This document shows positions 35,097-46,763 of a DNA stretch of 64,000 bases, one piece after another. The stretch is from Wurfbainia villosa. Taxonomy: Eukaryota; Streptophyta; Magnoliopsida; Zingiberales; Zingiberaceae. The DNA is taken from assembly GCA_025175895.1 (NCBI GenBank), contig CM045988.1, forward strand, positions 12,305,647 through 12,369,646, read 5' to 3'. Under the pieces are notes generated by a model, which did not search any database, was not told where the DNA came from, and saw nothing but the letters and a program-made list of their open reading frames with translations. Position 1 is the stretch's first letter. Every line of letters begins with the position of its first letter. A program made the position numbers and the translations under genes.

Positions 35097-35836
35097 TGTT
35101 GGATCGAGCGGATAGCTAGAGGGGGGGGGGGTGAATAGCGATAAAACTTTTTCTTCGAATTCGTTCGGTAAACAATTAAACGCAGCGGAAAGATAAATGA
35201 ATAAATAAACAAGACAAATAGATTTTTTACTTGGTTCGTAGCCTTCGGCTACTACTCCAAGGCCCTAACGTTCCTAGACCGTGCACGGAGGGCAATTCAC
35301 TAAAACACTCCTCCTCGTTGGAGGTAGGAGTTAGACGATTACAAAAACCTTCGAAAGCAAAAGATAGAGAGACAAACCCTCTCTTCTCTTAATGTAAAAT
35401 GCAACGATAGAAAACCTCGATTAACAAAAAGAATTGCAATATTAATGAAACGACAAAGTAAGATTATACAAACAACTAGGGAATAGAAATTAAGCTAGGG
35501 TCGTTGGTGTTTCGACAACACTTCATCGTTCTAGAGTCGTCGGAGAGTCGCAGCGTTGTGGAGGCTTTAGGGCACTTAGGATTAATGAAATGGTGAGAAA
35601 TGGACCTTCTTTTATAGCCCTAGAAGTCCCCTCCTCGAGCACATCAAGATCCTACATCAATGGCCACCTCATCCTTGAAGAAAGGGATGAGTTTTGACTC
35701 ATCTCGAAGTTGATCCTTGACCAGCGGTTGAACTGATTTCTTGGCCAATTGAACTGATGGCTCAGCAGTTGAACTGATCCTTTGCCGGTTGAACTGATTT
35801 CTAGAATTTTCGACTATAATAAAGAGTTAGCTCGAA
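35097..35836 (-). repeat. B2 3' LTR, segment 1
   Basis: Starts TGTTGGATCGAGCGG and matches 55148-55625. Minus-strand TATA box near 35607-35613 (CTTTTATAGCCC on the plus strand). Instead of AGTCGACT it has four GTTGAACTGAT motifs at the same phasing (35725-35796). Broken near 35836 by B3. Confidence 0.85.
35725..35796. promoter_or_regulatory. Phased repeat array of B2 U3 with a changed motif
   Basis: Units starting 35725, 35746, 35766 and 35786 carry GTTGAACTGAT (or ATTGAACTGAT), so steps are 21, 20 and 20 bp. The site is the counterpart of the AGTCGACTGAT array of B1. All four units share the same altered core. Confidence 0.55.
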
Positions 35837-36924
35837 CTTTTTCAAAATCATTCGTTGATTAGACAATTAATCACAGCGGAAAGATAAAAGACAAATAAAG
35901 AAAGACAAATGGTTTTTTACTTGGTTCATAGCCTTCGGCTACTACTCCAAGGTCCTAATGATCCTTGATCACGCACGGAGAGCAATTCACTAAAAACACT
36001 CCTCCTCGTTGGAGGTAGGAGTTTGACGATTACAAAAAAAACCTTCGAAAGGAAAGATAGAGAGACAAACCCTCTCTTCTATTAATGTAAAGTGCAACGA
36101 TAGAAAACCTCGATTAATAAAAGAAATTGCAATATTTAAAGAGATGACAAATTAAAATATCAACAACTAAAGAGTAGAAACTAAGCTAGGGTTGTTGATA
36201 GCACTTCGTCGTAGAGTCGTCGGAGAATCGTAGAGTTACAGAGGCTTTTGAGCACTTAGAGTTGATGAAAAACCCTAGGAGAGACTCTCCTTTTATAGCC
36301 TTTGAGCCCCTTTTCGAGAGGATCTTCAACCAATAGGAATTGGGCACAAGACTCCTTGTAAAATGGTGATAAAGCTTGACTTCTCGAGGCCGATCCTTGA
36401 CCATCAGTCGATTGATGGCCATCATCAGTCGACTGATGGCAGCATCAGTAGAATGCTGACCGCAGGCAATCGACTGATGGATGGCAGTCGAGTCCTCCAA
36501 GCTGGAAGTCGACTGATGCTAGCTGCAAGGCAAAGTTAGCTTAACAAAAACATTATTTTGACGGTCTCCGACCTCCAATCTCGACCTAGACCACCTATAG
36601 GATGTCTTTGGTCGGATCTACGCTTAAGATCATCCCCGTAAAGAGGATACGACCTCACTTATGCTCGCACACACGAGCTTACCTCGATACTTACCGTGTC
36701 ACTTTTGCTTCCGGCCTTCCACTCGATTCCTTCGGCTCCCTCCGAAGTCACTCGAGTGTCACCCGACCACCGTGGCTTCCTCCGAGTGTCGCTAGCCTTC
36801 AGCTCCATCCATAGCAATTTTTTGCACACTCGATTCATCTCGTGAGATAACGACATGAGCTTAACTTTGTATCGTTTGCTATAATCAAAACTCAGGTTCG
36901 ACTTAGGTGCCTACTGCACCAACA
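35837..36924 (-). repeat. B3 3' LTR
   Basis: Ends CACCAACA at 36924 next to a PPT. Minus-strand TATA box at about 36290-36296. Phased palindromes at about 36404-36515. Start lost at the B2 junction. Confidence 0.82.
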
Positions 36925-36938
36925 ATCTCCCCCTTTTT
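36925..36938 (-). other. B3 polypurine tract
   Basis: AAAAAGGGGGAGAT on the minus strand, identical to B1. Confidence 0.88.
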
Positions 36939-37619
36939 GATTTATGGCAAACCCACATACAAAGTTAAGAACATAGCATGCATGAAGAATAATAATGTGC
37001 AAAAAAAATAACATGCATGAAGAATAATAATGTGCATGAAAAACAAAAATAAAGATTAAGTTGGAGTAGTAAGGATTTTCTTCAAGTACTCCCCCTTGAG
37101 GAAACCTCCCCATTGACCGAGGGTGAGTCTTGAAAGAAGACCTTAGTCCTCCCCCTTGAGGATTGCTATTTAGGAAGAGTTTAAGTAATTACCATTACTT
37201 AAAGTTGTCCTTAGCAAAACATTTAAGTTAAGAGGACTTCTTAACTTGGCCCTTTCTCCCCCTTTCTTAAGTAAAGCATTAACGTTTGGCCATAGTATTT
37301 AAATAATAAGTTTAAGTTAAGAATTCTCTTAACTTGGCCTTTACTTCTCTTAACTTAAACTTATTTTTTAAGTAAATTTTCAAAACTTAAAGTTAAGTAA
37401 ACATTTACTTAAGTTTTGGCCATGAAAAACAAGTTAAGTTATTAAAATTTTATTTTTTTGATCCCTTAACTTTGGCCTTTTTCTCCCCCTTTTGCCATAT
37501 ATCAAGGAGAGTGGGGTGTGTGAAAAACAAATATAGATATTAATTTTAAAGTCCAAGCATGTTCCATATTATTTTGAAAATAATATACTAAAAATAAGCT
37601 CATCTATAAAATGAGCTCC
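36939..37619 (-). other. B3 non-coding tail
   Basis: Counterpart of 17033-17780 in B1, with extra purine tracts near 37091, 37151, 37255 and 37482 (minus). Non-coding. Confidence 0.7.
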
Positions 37620-37686
37620 TCGAGCTTGGTACGAGAGACTTTCGATTTATCTTAAGTCTAAAGGATTTAACCAAGGTGTAGTTGAC
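37620..37686 (+). pseudogene. Inverted reverse-transcriptase fragment at a deletion junction
   Basis: About 67 bp read on the plus strand as the segment around AWYERLSxYLKSKGFNQGVVD, which B1 encodes on the minus strand at about 19060-19130. The rest of B3 is minus-strand. It therefore lies inverted at the point where the reverse-transcriptase palm and RNase H are missing, joining the tail near 37617 to the pol relic near 37687. Confidence 0.8.
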
Positions 37687-39650
37687 CCAAACCGGGAGGT
37701 TGACTAACATAAACCTCTTCCTTAATGTATCCATTTAAGAATGCTGATTTCACATCCATTTGAAACAACTTAAATCCTCGATGTGCAGCATATGCTAATA
37801 GCATTCGAATGGACTCTAATCTAGCTACTGGGGCATAGGTCTCGTCGTAATCTAAACCTTCGACTTGACTAAACCCTTTAGCGACTAGTCTAGCTTTATT
37901 TCTAACTACTTCGCCTTTGTCATCAAGTTTATTTCTGAACACCCACCTTGTTCCAATGATTGTTTTATCTTTAGGTGGTGGTACTAATTCCCATACTTCG
38001 TTCGTAGTGAATTGAGCTAGCTCTTCTTGCATTGCAATAATCCAATCGGGATCAAGAAGAGCTTGGTCAATAGTTTTGGGTTCAATTTTAGAAATCAAGG
38101 AGATTTGAATATGGTTTTTGTATGAGGCTCTAGTTCGAACTCCTAGACTTGGATCACCTATCACTTGGTCGATAAGATGATTCGTTTGAGTCCTAGTTGA
38201 ATTTGGGTTTGAGTCTACAACTTGATCAATAGGATGACTTGTTTAAGTTCTAGTTTGGTTAGAGTCATCTATCACTTGGTCGATAGAGTGACTTGATTGA
38301 CTTAGATTAGGATTAACACTAGACCTGATCTCCGGATCAGAGTTAGGTCTAGTATGAATCGGCTCGCTAATTGGGGTTGCCGGGGGTTTTGTAGGTTCGT
38401 GTCCTTCATCAAATACTACATTGATAGTCTCCTCGACTCTAAGGGTGTCATGGTTATATACTCTATAAGCTCTACTTGTAGTCGAGTATCCTAGAAAGAT
38501 TCCGGTTGAGGTTTTTGATGTAAATTTCCCTAGGTAATCCTTAGTGTTTAGGATATGTACCTTACATCCAAATACCCTAAAGTACTTGATGTTAGGTATT
38601 TTATCATGATAAATCTCGTATGAGGTCTTAAGGTGCCTATTTACCATAAGGATCCTATTTTAGACATAGCATGTCGTACTTACGGCTTCCGCCCAAAACC
38701 TATCGGGTAGGTTATACTCGTTTAACATTGTCCTAGCGGCTTCTTGTAGGGTTCTATTTTTGCATTCTACTAGGCCATTTTATTGTGGAGTTCTAGGGCA
38801 AGAGAACTCATGGTGGTATCCATTTAGGTTACAGAATTCTGTAAACCTATGGTTCTCGAATTCACCACCATGATCAGACCTAAGTCTCTTGATTTTAATG
38901 CTTTGTTGATTTTCTATTAACTTAAATAGGTTGATTAATTGATCTAAGGTATCACTTTTGTGTTTGATGAACCTAACCCAAGTAAATCTATAATAGTCAT
39001 CAATTATGACACAGCAGAATTTACTCCCATTAAGTGACTTAGCTCAGTGTGAATCAAATAGATCCATGTGTAGGAGCTCAAGAACACTTTTGGTTCGTTC
39101 TTGATTAGTTATTTGATGTTGTGTCCTAGATTGTTTGCCTTGTTGATAAGCATTACATATTTTATTATCCAAGTTATTGAGGTTAGGCAAACCTCTGACT
39201 AAGTCACTCTGACTCATCTTGTGGATGAGTCTTGGGTGTGAGTGACCGAGTCGTCGATGCCACAACCATGATTCCTCTTGCCGTGTCATAAGACACTTAG
39301 TTGAGGAGTTAGTTAAGTTAATAGTGTAAATATTATTATTTCTGGTTCCCTTAAGGATTGTTTTAGAAGTTTCATTTGTGTTAATTACGCATTCATTTTC
39401 TAAAAATATGACCTTATAGTTATTATCACACAATTGGCTTACACTAAGTAAATTATATTGAAAATTTTCTACTAATAAAACATTTTAATTAATAAAATTT
39501 GAGTTGAGCTCAATATCACCTGATCCGATGATTTTGAGCTTGTCATTATTTTCGAAGGCTACCGATCCTTGTCGTTTGAATCGAAGCTTTGAAAACTTGA
39601 GTTGATCCCCGGTCATGTGTCAGGAGCAACCACTGTCCAACATCCATTGA
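37687..39650 (-). pseudogene. pol: B3 pol: protease, integrase and N-terminal reverse transcriptase
   Basis: Protease begins near 39645 with LDSGCS, then a stop, HMTGDQ. The integrase N-domain has LWHRRLGHSH and ICNAYQQGKQSR, so one zinc-binding Cys is Tyr. LLHMDLFDSH, RSDHGGEFENH and NGLVECKNRT follow. A proline-rich linker follows KVHILNTKDYLGKF. The reverse transcriptase retains FQMDVKSAFLNGYIKEEVY up to about 37687, but YIDD and RNase H are absent. Stops occur near 39040 and 38243 and the frame changes at least twice. It cannot supply enzymes, whereas B1 once could. Confidence 0.9.
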
Positions 39651-40274
39651 TTCTACACGAAAGGTAGTTGGATCGAATATTGGATTTATTAAAGATTGAT
39701 TGAAAATTATTAACCAAAATCATCTCACCCATGTCTACATGATCAAACATGTTAACCCTATATGTTCTTGTGAGATGACTTCCAATTTTACTTGATTTAA
39801 ATTTAATGACTTGAACACTTGTCAACTTTGCGTTAGATTCGAATTTGACCTTAGGCTCATCAAGTCACCTTTTCAAGATCATGGCTTCCAGGTCATGGCG
39901 AGGCACAGAGGCCTTCTTTGATCGAAACAATGACCACTTCCTTAGACAAAGCCATTTTCAAGAAAATAGAGACTTGACTTACCTAAGACCACTTCCTGGT
40001 CTAACTAGTCTAGGATACGGCAAGGTAGCTTCAGCTAGTTCTGCTCGGTCAAGTGCACCGAACTAGAATACGCCTTATCTAGCCCGAATACACAAGACTC
40101 CACTTTCCTAGCGTACTATCATCTCGCCGCATCCTGGTACTATGTTATCAAGTATTGACGAGTTATAGTCCTATCTAACCATTCTAAAAAGGAAAATCAA
40201 ACTAAATAAAAACCTAAGCATGCAATTTCTAAGTTAAAACACAAACAAGTTTTTTACTAGCTCTCCCTGGACCA
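39651..40274 (-). other. B3 spacer between gag and pol
   Basis: Matches 21151-21784 of B1, including the stretch around CTTCCAGGTCATGGCGAGGC near 39886. No stable frame. Confidence 0.6.
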
Positions 40275-41866
40275 TTGAATCGATTCGGTCTCTCCACATA
40301 GTGGATTTGGTCCTTGGGAACCCAGTACTGGTTCGATCCTAAGTTTGAAATCAAGGTGGTCTTAGGGACTCATGCTTGGACATGTTTTTTTATGTCGACT
40401 TACAATCGACATATACGACTTGTTGGTCGTATTTGAACTAAACCCTAGTCCGGCCTTGTTGTACACGACTCTTTGCGATCCAAGTAGGAGGTCAAATCCT
40501 TTGGATCCCAAAGTAAACCTTTCCAACGTGTTCCTAAGATCTTCGACTTGACTCTTCAAGAGTGAGTTCTCAACTTCGAGTTTTTCGACCCGAGTTGAGT
40601 CCTCCTCTCGAACTCGACTAGTCGAAGAGGTTAGGGAGACCTTGTGTTTGAGGAGTTTAACTTCCTCAACCAGGGTCTCGACCTTGGACTCGGACTTAGC
40701 TAATTTTCTAGTTAAAAACTTAATTTCACTATAAAGTGTACTACTGAGGGATCGACTTACCTTGAGTGTATCTTTTGAACCGGATGCGTATTCGTGGCTT
40801 GTCTTGAATAGTGCTTCACAGTCCGACTCGTCTTCGGTGTCCGATTCATGTTTCGGTTCCGACTCTGTCTCCGATTCCACCGGTTTAGTCATGAGAACAT
40901 GATCATTATCTTCTTCCTCGGATGCTTCTTCCCAAGTAGCGTTGAGTGCCTTTTTGTGTTTTGGTGCCTTGCTCTTGAGTTTTTGGCATTCGGACTTGAT
41001 ATGTCCAAACCTGTTGCATTCGTAGCATCTAATATTTGAACTTTTTGGCTTACCTTCGTTGGGTTGAGTGACGGTTCATTTTCTGCCCTTGACTATCCTC
41101 CGAACTAGGTTGACTAGTTCAGCCTCCATTTCCGAGTCGACCTCCGAATCGGACTCATCCTCTTCTTCCTTCGGGGGTGGCTTGCTTGTGGTTTTCTTCC
41201 TCGAACCTACAAAAAGTGTTATACCCTTCTCGGGTTCCGAGTTAGACTGCTCATGAGGTTCAAAATTGGAAAATAATTCGTCTAACCTAAGTTTTGAAAG
41301 ATCCTTGGAGACCTTGTAGGCATCGACCATGGATGCCCACAAGGTAGTCCTCGGAAAGGAGTTAAGAACATACCTTATAAGGTCACAGTTTTCGACCTTT
41401 TGCCTGATCGCGTGTAGATTATTGACTATGTCTTGAACGCGGGCGTGAAGTTGAGTCGCCGATTCGTGTTCCTACATTTTTAGATTATACAATTTATTAA
41501 ACAAAAGATCGCGCTTACATACCTTGGCTTCATCAGTTCCTTCGTGTAGCTCCACTAGCTTTGTCCAAAGGTCCTTTGCACTGATGAAGGGGCCGACGCG
41601 ATTAACCTCCTTCTTGGACAAGCCGCATTGGAGGATTTGAGTTGCCTTGGCATCAGCTTCGACTTGTCGTTTTGTCGCAATGGTCCATTGGTCATAATCC
41701 AAGGATTCACCCACTTCGTTAGTCGGAAGTGTGAATCCCATTTGGATTATGATTCACATTCGATTTGGGTTTTAAGAAAGCACTCCATTCGACCTTTCTA
41801 GTAACGGAAATCATCTCCATTGTAAAACGGAGGTCGGACGGTGCTAAAACCCTCGAGATGGGCCAT
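40275..41866 (-). pseudogene. gag: B3 gag, disrupted
   Basis: The ATG at 41866 opens MAHLEGFSTVRPPFYNGDDF, then a stop and a frameshift near 41755. UBN2 region: SAKDLWTKLVELHEGT and LWASMVDAYKVSKDL. Acidic linker with KPPPKEEEDESDSEVDSE. One intact zinc knuckle CYECNRFGHIKSEC near 41025. Then a Glu-rich stretch and a coiled coil (KLEVENSLLKSQVEDLR) near 40560. A frameshift near 40365 cuts the end. Same architecture as B1. Confidence 0.88.
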
Positions 41867-42337
41867 TTGGAAGGGAAACCTTGCACACAAAATAATAAAA
41901 AAACACAAAAAAGGTTCCAAGACTTCACCTTGGATTAGTAATGTAGGAAATGAAAATAAACAAAAGGAATAAACAAGAAATAACCAACTAAAATAAAAGA
42001 TGAGCACTTACAACCTTCGATGTCCCCTAAATGGTACTAAACATTGGTTTTTGGGGATGAAGACAGCTTGTTACGAGGGTAAACCCTCATAAGAAGTGTA
42101 GATCTCTCAGAGAGCTTCGTTTTGGTAGGTATCCCATTTCGTGGGTCAACTTGTACGAAAAGTTATGCCCATTTTACCGTCGGCTACTCCAAAAGTGAAT
42201 ACTTGCAAAACAAAACCAAAAGAAGAGTACCAAGACTTCGTCTAGGATTAGTAGTGCGGGAGAAAATTTAAACGAACGAAAAACAAATCTGTAAAAAAAA
42301 ACTAGATTGGTGGTTTCACCAAATCTAAGCGCCCCCG

Positions 42338-42349
42338 GCTCTGATACCA
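42338..42349 (-). other. B3 primer binding site
   Basis: TGGTATCAGAGC on the minus strand, two bases from the 5' LTR. The leader to gag is about 470 bp, longer than in B1. Confidence 0.9.
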
Positions 42350-42351
42350 AT

Positions 42352-42836
42352 TGTTGGATTTAAGCGGATCGCTAGAGGGGGGAGTGAATAGCAATAAAAA
42401 ATTTTCGAAATCGTTCGTTGATTAGACAATTAATCGCAGCGGAAAGATAAAAAACAAATAAAAAAAGACAAATAGTTTTTTACTTGGTTCGTAGCCTTCG
42501 ACTACTACTATAGGATGTCTTTGGTCGGATCTACGCTTAAGATCATCCCCGTAAAGAGGATACGACCTCACTTACGCTTGCACACACGAGCTTACCTCGA
42601 TACTTACTTGTTGCTTTTGCTTCCGACCTTCCACTTGATTCCTTCGGCTCCCTCTGAAGTCACTCGAGTGTCGCCCAACCACCACGGCTTCCTCCGGGTG
42701 TCGCTAGCCTTCAGCTCCAGCTATAGCAATTTTCTGCACACTCGATTCAGCTCGTGAGATAACGACATGAGCTTAACTTTGTATTGTTTGCTATAATCAA
42801 AACTCAGGTTCGACTTAGGTGCCTACTGCACCAACA
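42352..42836 (-). repeat. B3 5' LTR with a large internal deletion
   Basis: 485 bp instead of about 1115. After GACTACTAC (near 42505) it jumps to TATAGGATGTCTTTGG, so the TATA box and palindrome array are gone. Both ends are kept (TGTTGG...CCAACA). Confidence 0.88.
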
Positions 42837-43028
42837 AATTCGACGGTCACCTGCCATCCGATCTCAACATAGACCTTCCATGGGAAGTCTTGGTTGGATC
42901 GTCGCCTAAGGATGTCCCCGTATGGAGGACTCGACCTTACTTACGCTCACTCACACGAGCTTACCTCAGCATTTACCTTTGAAGCCTTGCTTTCGGTCTC
43001 TACTTGATTCCTTTGGCTCCCTCCGAAG
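42837..43028 (-). repeat. B2 3' LTR, segment 2
   Basis: Continues the B2 LTR between B3 and C. The last five bases, CGAAG (43024-43028), are duplicated at 51842-51846 by the C insertion. Confidence 0.82.
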
Positions 43029-45331
43029 TGTTGGAATGTATACTGAAAGCCAAGCACTTTTTGTATGAACATTTTTATTTTGAAATAAGAATCACATGAT
43101 CATTGTTTGCACTTTATATTTATTATATGTGTGCATATTGTCTAATATTTTACATTGTAGATAACATGGTGCTTGGTGTGGCACAGAAGATCATGTTATC
43201 AGTCCCTTGTAGAATATAAATAGAGGCTCACAACCAAGATGGTTTTGGACAAACCATTGGCATGGTTGTAGTGTAGCTTGGTATTGTTTTGTCTTGAACA
43301 TAGAGTTACACTAGTAAACTTAGGTGTATTGAGCAGGACCGACATAGAGGTGATTCAATTTATTGCTGACTGCATAATTGAATCGGACCTCGGATATTAT
43401 GTTGTACATGCACTTAATCCCGATATAATAACGGACACATGTACTTAGTATTTATTTCTTTGATTTACCAAAGGGTGAGATTTCTATGGATTAAATCAAT
43501 ATGCCCGGTAAGTTGGGAAATGATATTATTTACATGGTGTGCCGTTGATTATAGGAGGAAACCGTGTCCTATATATTAGGTTGATGATGTCCCCTTGAGG
43601 AGCTCATAAGGTTCATCATGTAAACCCTGCATTTTGACTTAGTCAACATGATGATAAGGTTGAGTGGTACTACTCGAGGAGTTAGATGTTAATTAATTGA
43701 TGGTCAGTAAATCAATTAATTGACGGACATTCGATATCTTAAACACGGGGAGATGGATGTACAAATAATATATGGAGCCCATATTAATTTATGGGGTTGG
43801 TGAGGTAGTTCAATGATGATCCTCTAGTGGAATGGAACATCATTGATGGATCAAGTTTGTGTGGTTCCGATCCATCGGGTGGCCAAGATCCAACTCCTCC
43901 TCATGGTCCCTATTGTAGCCTATTAACACTTCATGAAGTCTAGATCCAATGATGAAACCCTAGATCCGACGGTTGGGATGAAACCCTAGATCCGACGGTG
44001 GAGATTAAATCCCTAGATCCGATGGTTGGGATTAAATCCCTAGATCCGACGGTTGGGATGAAACCCTAGATCCGACGGTTGGGATGAAACCCTAGATCCG
44101 ACGGTTGAGATTAAATACCTAGAACCAATGGAAGAGATTAAACCAAGGCCTAAACCTAACTCTATATATATGGGCTTAGGCTTGGGCGACAAGAGATGGA
44201 TAAAAAAAAAGGAAAAGATGGAAAAACCTAATTGAGATAAGGTGGCTTGGGCAGCAAGAAATAGGAGGAGGCTAGGGTTAGGGTTTGGTTCACAATGGTG
44301 GGCGGCAACCCTTCTTCCTCCTTCCTCCTTGGTTTGTCCGGCGCCCAAGCTTCTCCCTTCCTTCTATGGCTTAGGTTGGATGGCATTAGGATAGCTTCCC
44401 TTGGGCGGCAATCAAATCCTAGTTGGGATAGGATTGGGGTTGGGCGGCTAGGGTTAGGGTTTTGGGATTAGGTTGGGCGGCAACAAGAAGATGAAGATCC
44501 TTTTCTTCTTCCTTCTAAGTGTTGGCCGGCCACTATCCTTGTTCCCTCTACCTTGGCCGGAGCTCAACCTATTCTCCTTCCCTTCATCCATGGCTAGAAA
44601 TTGGGAGAGCTTTGTCTAGGGTTTGGGCGGCAACAAGGAGGAGGATTGTTTTCCTTTCTTTTCTCCAAGTGTTGGCCGGCGCCCATGCCCTTGTTGTTTC
44701 TCTTTTGGTTGGTTTCCATACTCCATTTGATCTTTTTTGGCCGGCGGCAACATCAAGTTTATTGACTTGGTGGCCGGTTCTAGAAAGGAAGATGAGTTTT
44801 GTTTTAGGATCTTCCTTTGTTCCTAGTGAACAAGGAAAGGAAGATTGGTGATCTAGGAGGCTTCAACTTTTGGTAGATCGTCGCCCACACGACGTCCAAA
44901 AGGAGGGAGGACATACAATAGAAGATCAAGAGGTATAACAAGGGGTATAATCTTGTTTATTTTGATTAATATTCTTTTGTATTATGTTTATAATTGCTTT
45001 TCAATTATATGCATGTTTTGTGTGGATGCTTACTTTATGTATGTGTTGATTATACTAGTTTACATTTGTATGTATTTGTATAATCATGGACCCCGATAAG
45101 AAATACAAAAACCGGCGATCCGTCCGTCGTCTCTTCCGCGGCTAATCGACTAGAAGAGTTGATTGCTTGAATAACAAGTTTGTTCAAGCGATCGCTCGAG
45201 TCATTGGCACGACGATGAATTGGTTGTGCTTAGGAAACTCATCCCATCCGGATTAGTTTTCATTAGTGAAAATTTTAATCCGGGGACATGGGAACCAATG
45301 AGCATTCCGAGGGTTAGCATGATTTCCAACA
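43029..45331 (+). repeat. C 5' LTR (2303 bp)
   Basis: TGTTGGAATGTATACTG...TTTCCAACA. Contains a tandem array of CCTAGATCCGACGGTTGGGAT-type units (about 43945-44130), TATA box TATATATA at 44163-44170, and a GC-rich leader with GGCGGC and TTGGCCGGC words. A frame of 110 codons at 44519-44851 lies wholly in the LTR and is not taken as a gene. Confidence 0.92.
43945..44130 (+). repeat. Tandem repeat in C U3
   Basis: Units of about 28-30 bp, each with CCCTAGATCC(G/A)A(C/T)GG followed by TTGGGATGAAA or TTGGGATTAAAT. The 3' LTR has one unit fewer (50490-50645). It lies 30-220 bp upstream of the TATA box. Confidence 0.75.
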
Positions 45332-45333
45332 TT

Positions 45334-45345
45334 TGGTATCAGAGC
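45334..45345 (+). other. C primer binding site
   Basis: TGGTATCAGAGC, two bases after the LTR. Confidence 0.92.
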
Positions 45346-46388
45346 CCAGGTTTCCGGTTTTGTGTGTTTTGGATTCGGTTACTTTCATGTACATATCATA
45401 TATTGAGTATGCCGGATAATAGTAGGATGTGCATAGGCTAACTTTTTGGTTGCAGGCATAAGATCCGACTATTATGGCTATATGTGTGTATGTGGTTGTT
45501 TGTGTGTGATTGTATGTATATTATTTGAATCCTCGGGGTTGACGAGGCTATATTAGTATTTAATTTTTGTAATTAAATACGGCATTGTTTAGCCGATCAT
45601 TTTAGTTTACTTTCGATCTAGATAGTTTGTACACTCCTTCGTGGAGTATAGGATCGATGGATGTAAATTAAAATGATATATCTCGGCTCGGATCTCTTTA
45701 TGTGGCTTGCGCACGGAAAAGGTGGAGCGGACGAGGTGGCGACACGGCGGGATGCATATTGGAGAACAAAGCCATAATAGTTGGAAAAATTCTATTTTTT
45801 CCATATTTATTGCTGATTTGTTTTATATGCATGTTGCGTGTGCTTGAAAATTCCTCATTTTCAATTTACTAAGTGGGAGAGGGATATTTTAATTAATTCC
45901 CGCGACCTCCATTAAAATTTGACGTGTGATGCAACAAACTTGCGTGTCGGCTCTGAGTGACTTCCTCCATGCGGATGAGTTTGTTTTCAGATCACTAGGT
46001 CAAATAATGGTTATAGGAAATTATCTAGGAGCGTGTGTACTTCCACAGCGGTAAGGCACATAATCCAAAATAATTCCCTTAGTATCGTGTAATGGTGCAC
46101 ACTTAGATGCAAATAAAGGTATCCTCCCCATCGGAGTCACTGCTTTTATTTGTAGGGCCAAAGAGGAACCAACTATTAAATTTATTTGTCAAAAAGTAAG
46201 GTTGACAAGATAATAAAATTAATGGGTAAAACCTCCTCTTACGAATGTAGAATTCGTATACGTCCACACAGTGTGGCATGCGATATTCTCGGTGTTTTGA
46301 GGTGTTGGTTGATTTCGGAATTTTATTGTTTTGAGGAATCAATAATATTTGAAATCTAAAGTAATGATCTATGTGATTCTTAGGATTT
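45346..46388 (+). other. C untranslated leader
   Basis: About 1 kb without a supported frame. It probably holds the leader and displaced sequence from deletions in gag. Short frames on either strand show no domain. Confidence 0.45.
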
Positions 46389-46740
46389 TCAAAATGACTT
46401 TCAGTCCACTTGTTGTGATACTAAAGGAAATAAACTTACTATACCCAAATAATGTTGATTGGAAAAGAATTTAGATATTGTCTTATCTGCTAAGAAGTAC
46501 AAGTATACACTCTTCAAAGAGTGTCCTCAAGCCATGGTTGCTCAAAAAGATTTCTACTTCTAAGCCGAAAGGCAAGAAGAAGGAGAAACAAGGTGGAGCA
46601 AAGGTGGTGGGAGGATCTCAGGGAGGAGTGAAGAAGCCGAAAGGCAAGTACTTCACTTACAAGTAGACTGGACATAAGAAGAAGGATTATCCCAATCCGA
46701 AGCAAGAACAAATGTATATCCTTTGGTCCAGTCGTTGAAA
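46389..46740 (+). pseudogene. C gag relic
   Basis: From MTFSPLVVILKE the reading gives an N-P-N-N-VDWKR motif and SAKKYKYTLFKECPQA, typical of the start of copia gag. It then jumps to a Lys/Gly-rich stretch (KPKGKKKEKQGG) that normally precedes the zinc knuckle. The knuckle region is ruined (KYFTYK, stop, TGHKKKDYP), with no proper Cys. Most of the UBN2 region is deleted. Confidence 0.7.
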
Positions 46741-46763
46741 CATGGTTAGAGGCATTATCTACC

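Larger units (their letters stand above)
35837..42836 (-). mobile_element. B3: internally deleted Sirevirus-type element inside the B2 LTR
   Basis: Minus strand. 5' LTR 42352-42836 (shortened to 485 bp), primer site 42338-42349, gag relic about 40275-41866, protease/integrase/partial reverse transcriptase 37691-39650, tail, PPT 36925-36938, 3' LTR from about 35837 to 36924. The first ~50 bp of the left LTR are missing. I could not find a TSD. Reverse transcriptase catalytic centre and RNase H are deleted. Sequence is close to B1. Confidence 0.88.

Noticed and set aside
35837..35860. A TSD for B3 from the bases around 35832-35840 and 42837-42841
   Set aside because: The left LTR start is missing, and no matching 5-bp pair could be placed without guessing.
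43945..44130. AAACCCTAGA words resembling plant telomere repeats
   Set aside because: The unit is 28-30 bp with unrelated bases between the words and lies in the U3 of element C; it is not a TTTAGGG array.
44519..44851. 110-codon plus-strand frame in the C LTR, repeated at 51041-51373
   Set aside because: It is present in both LTRs because LTRs are copies. It lies downstream of the TATA box in leader sequence and has no recognisable domain.
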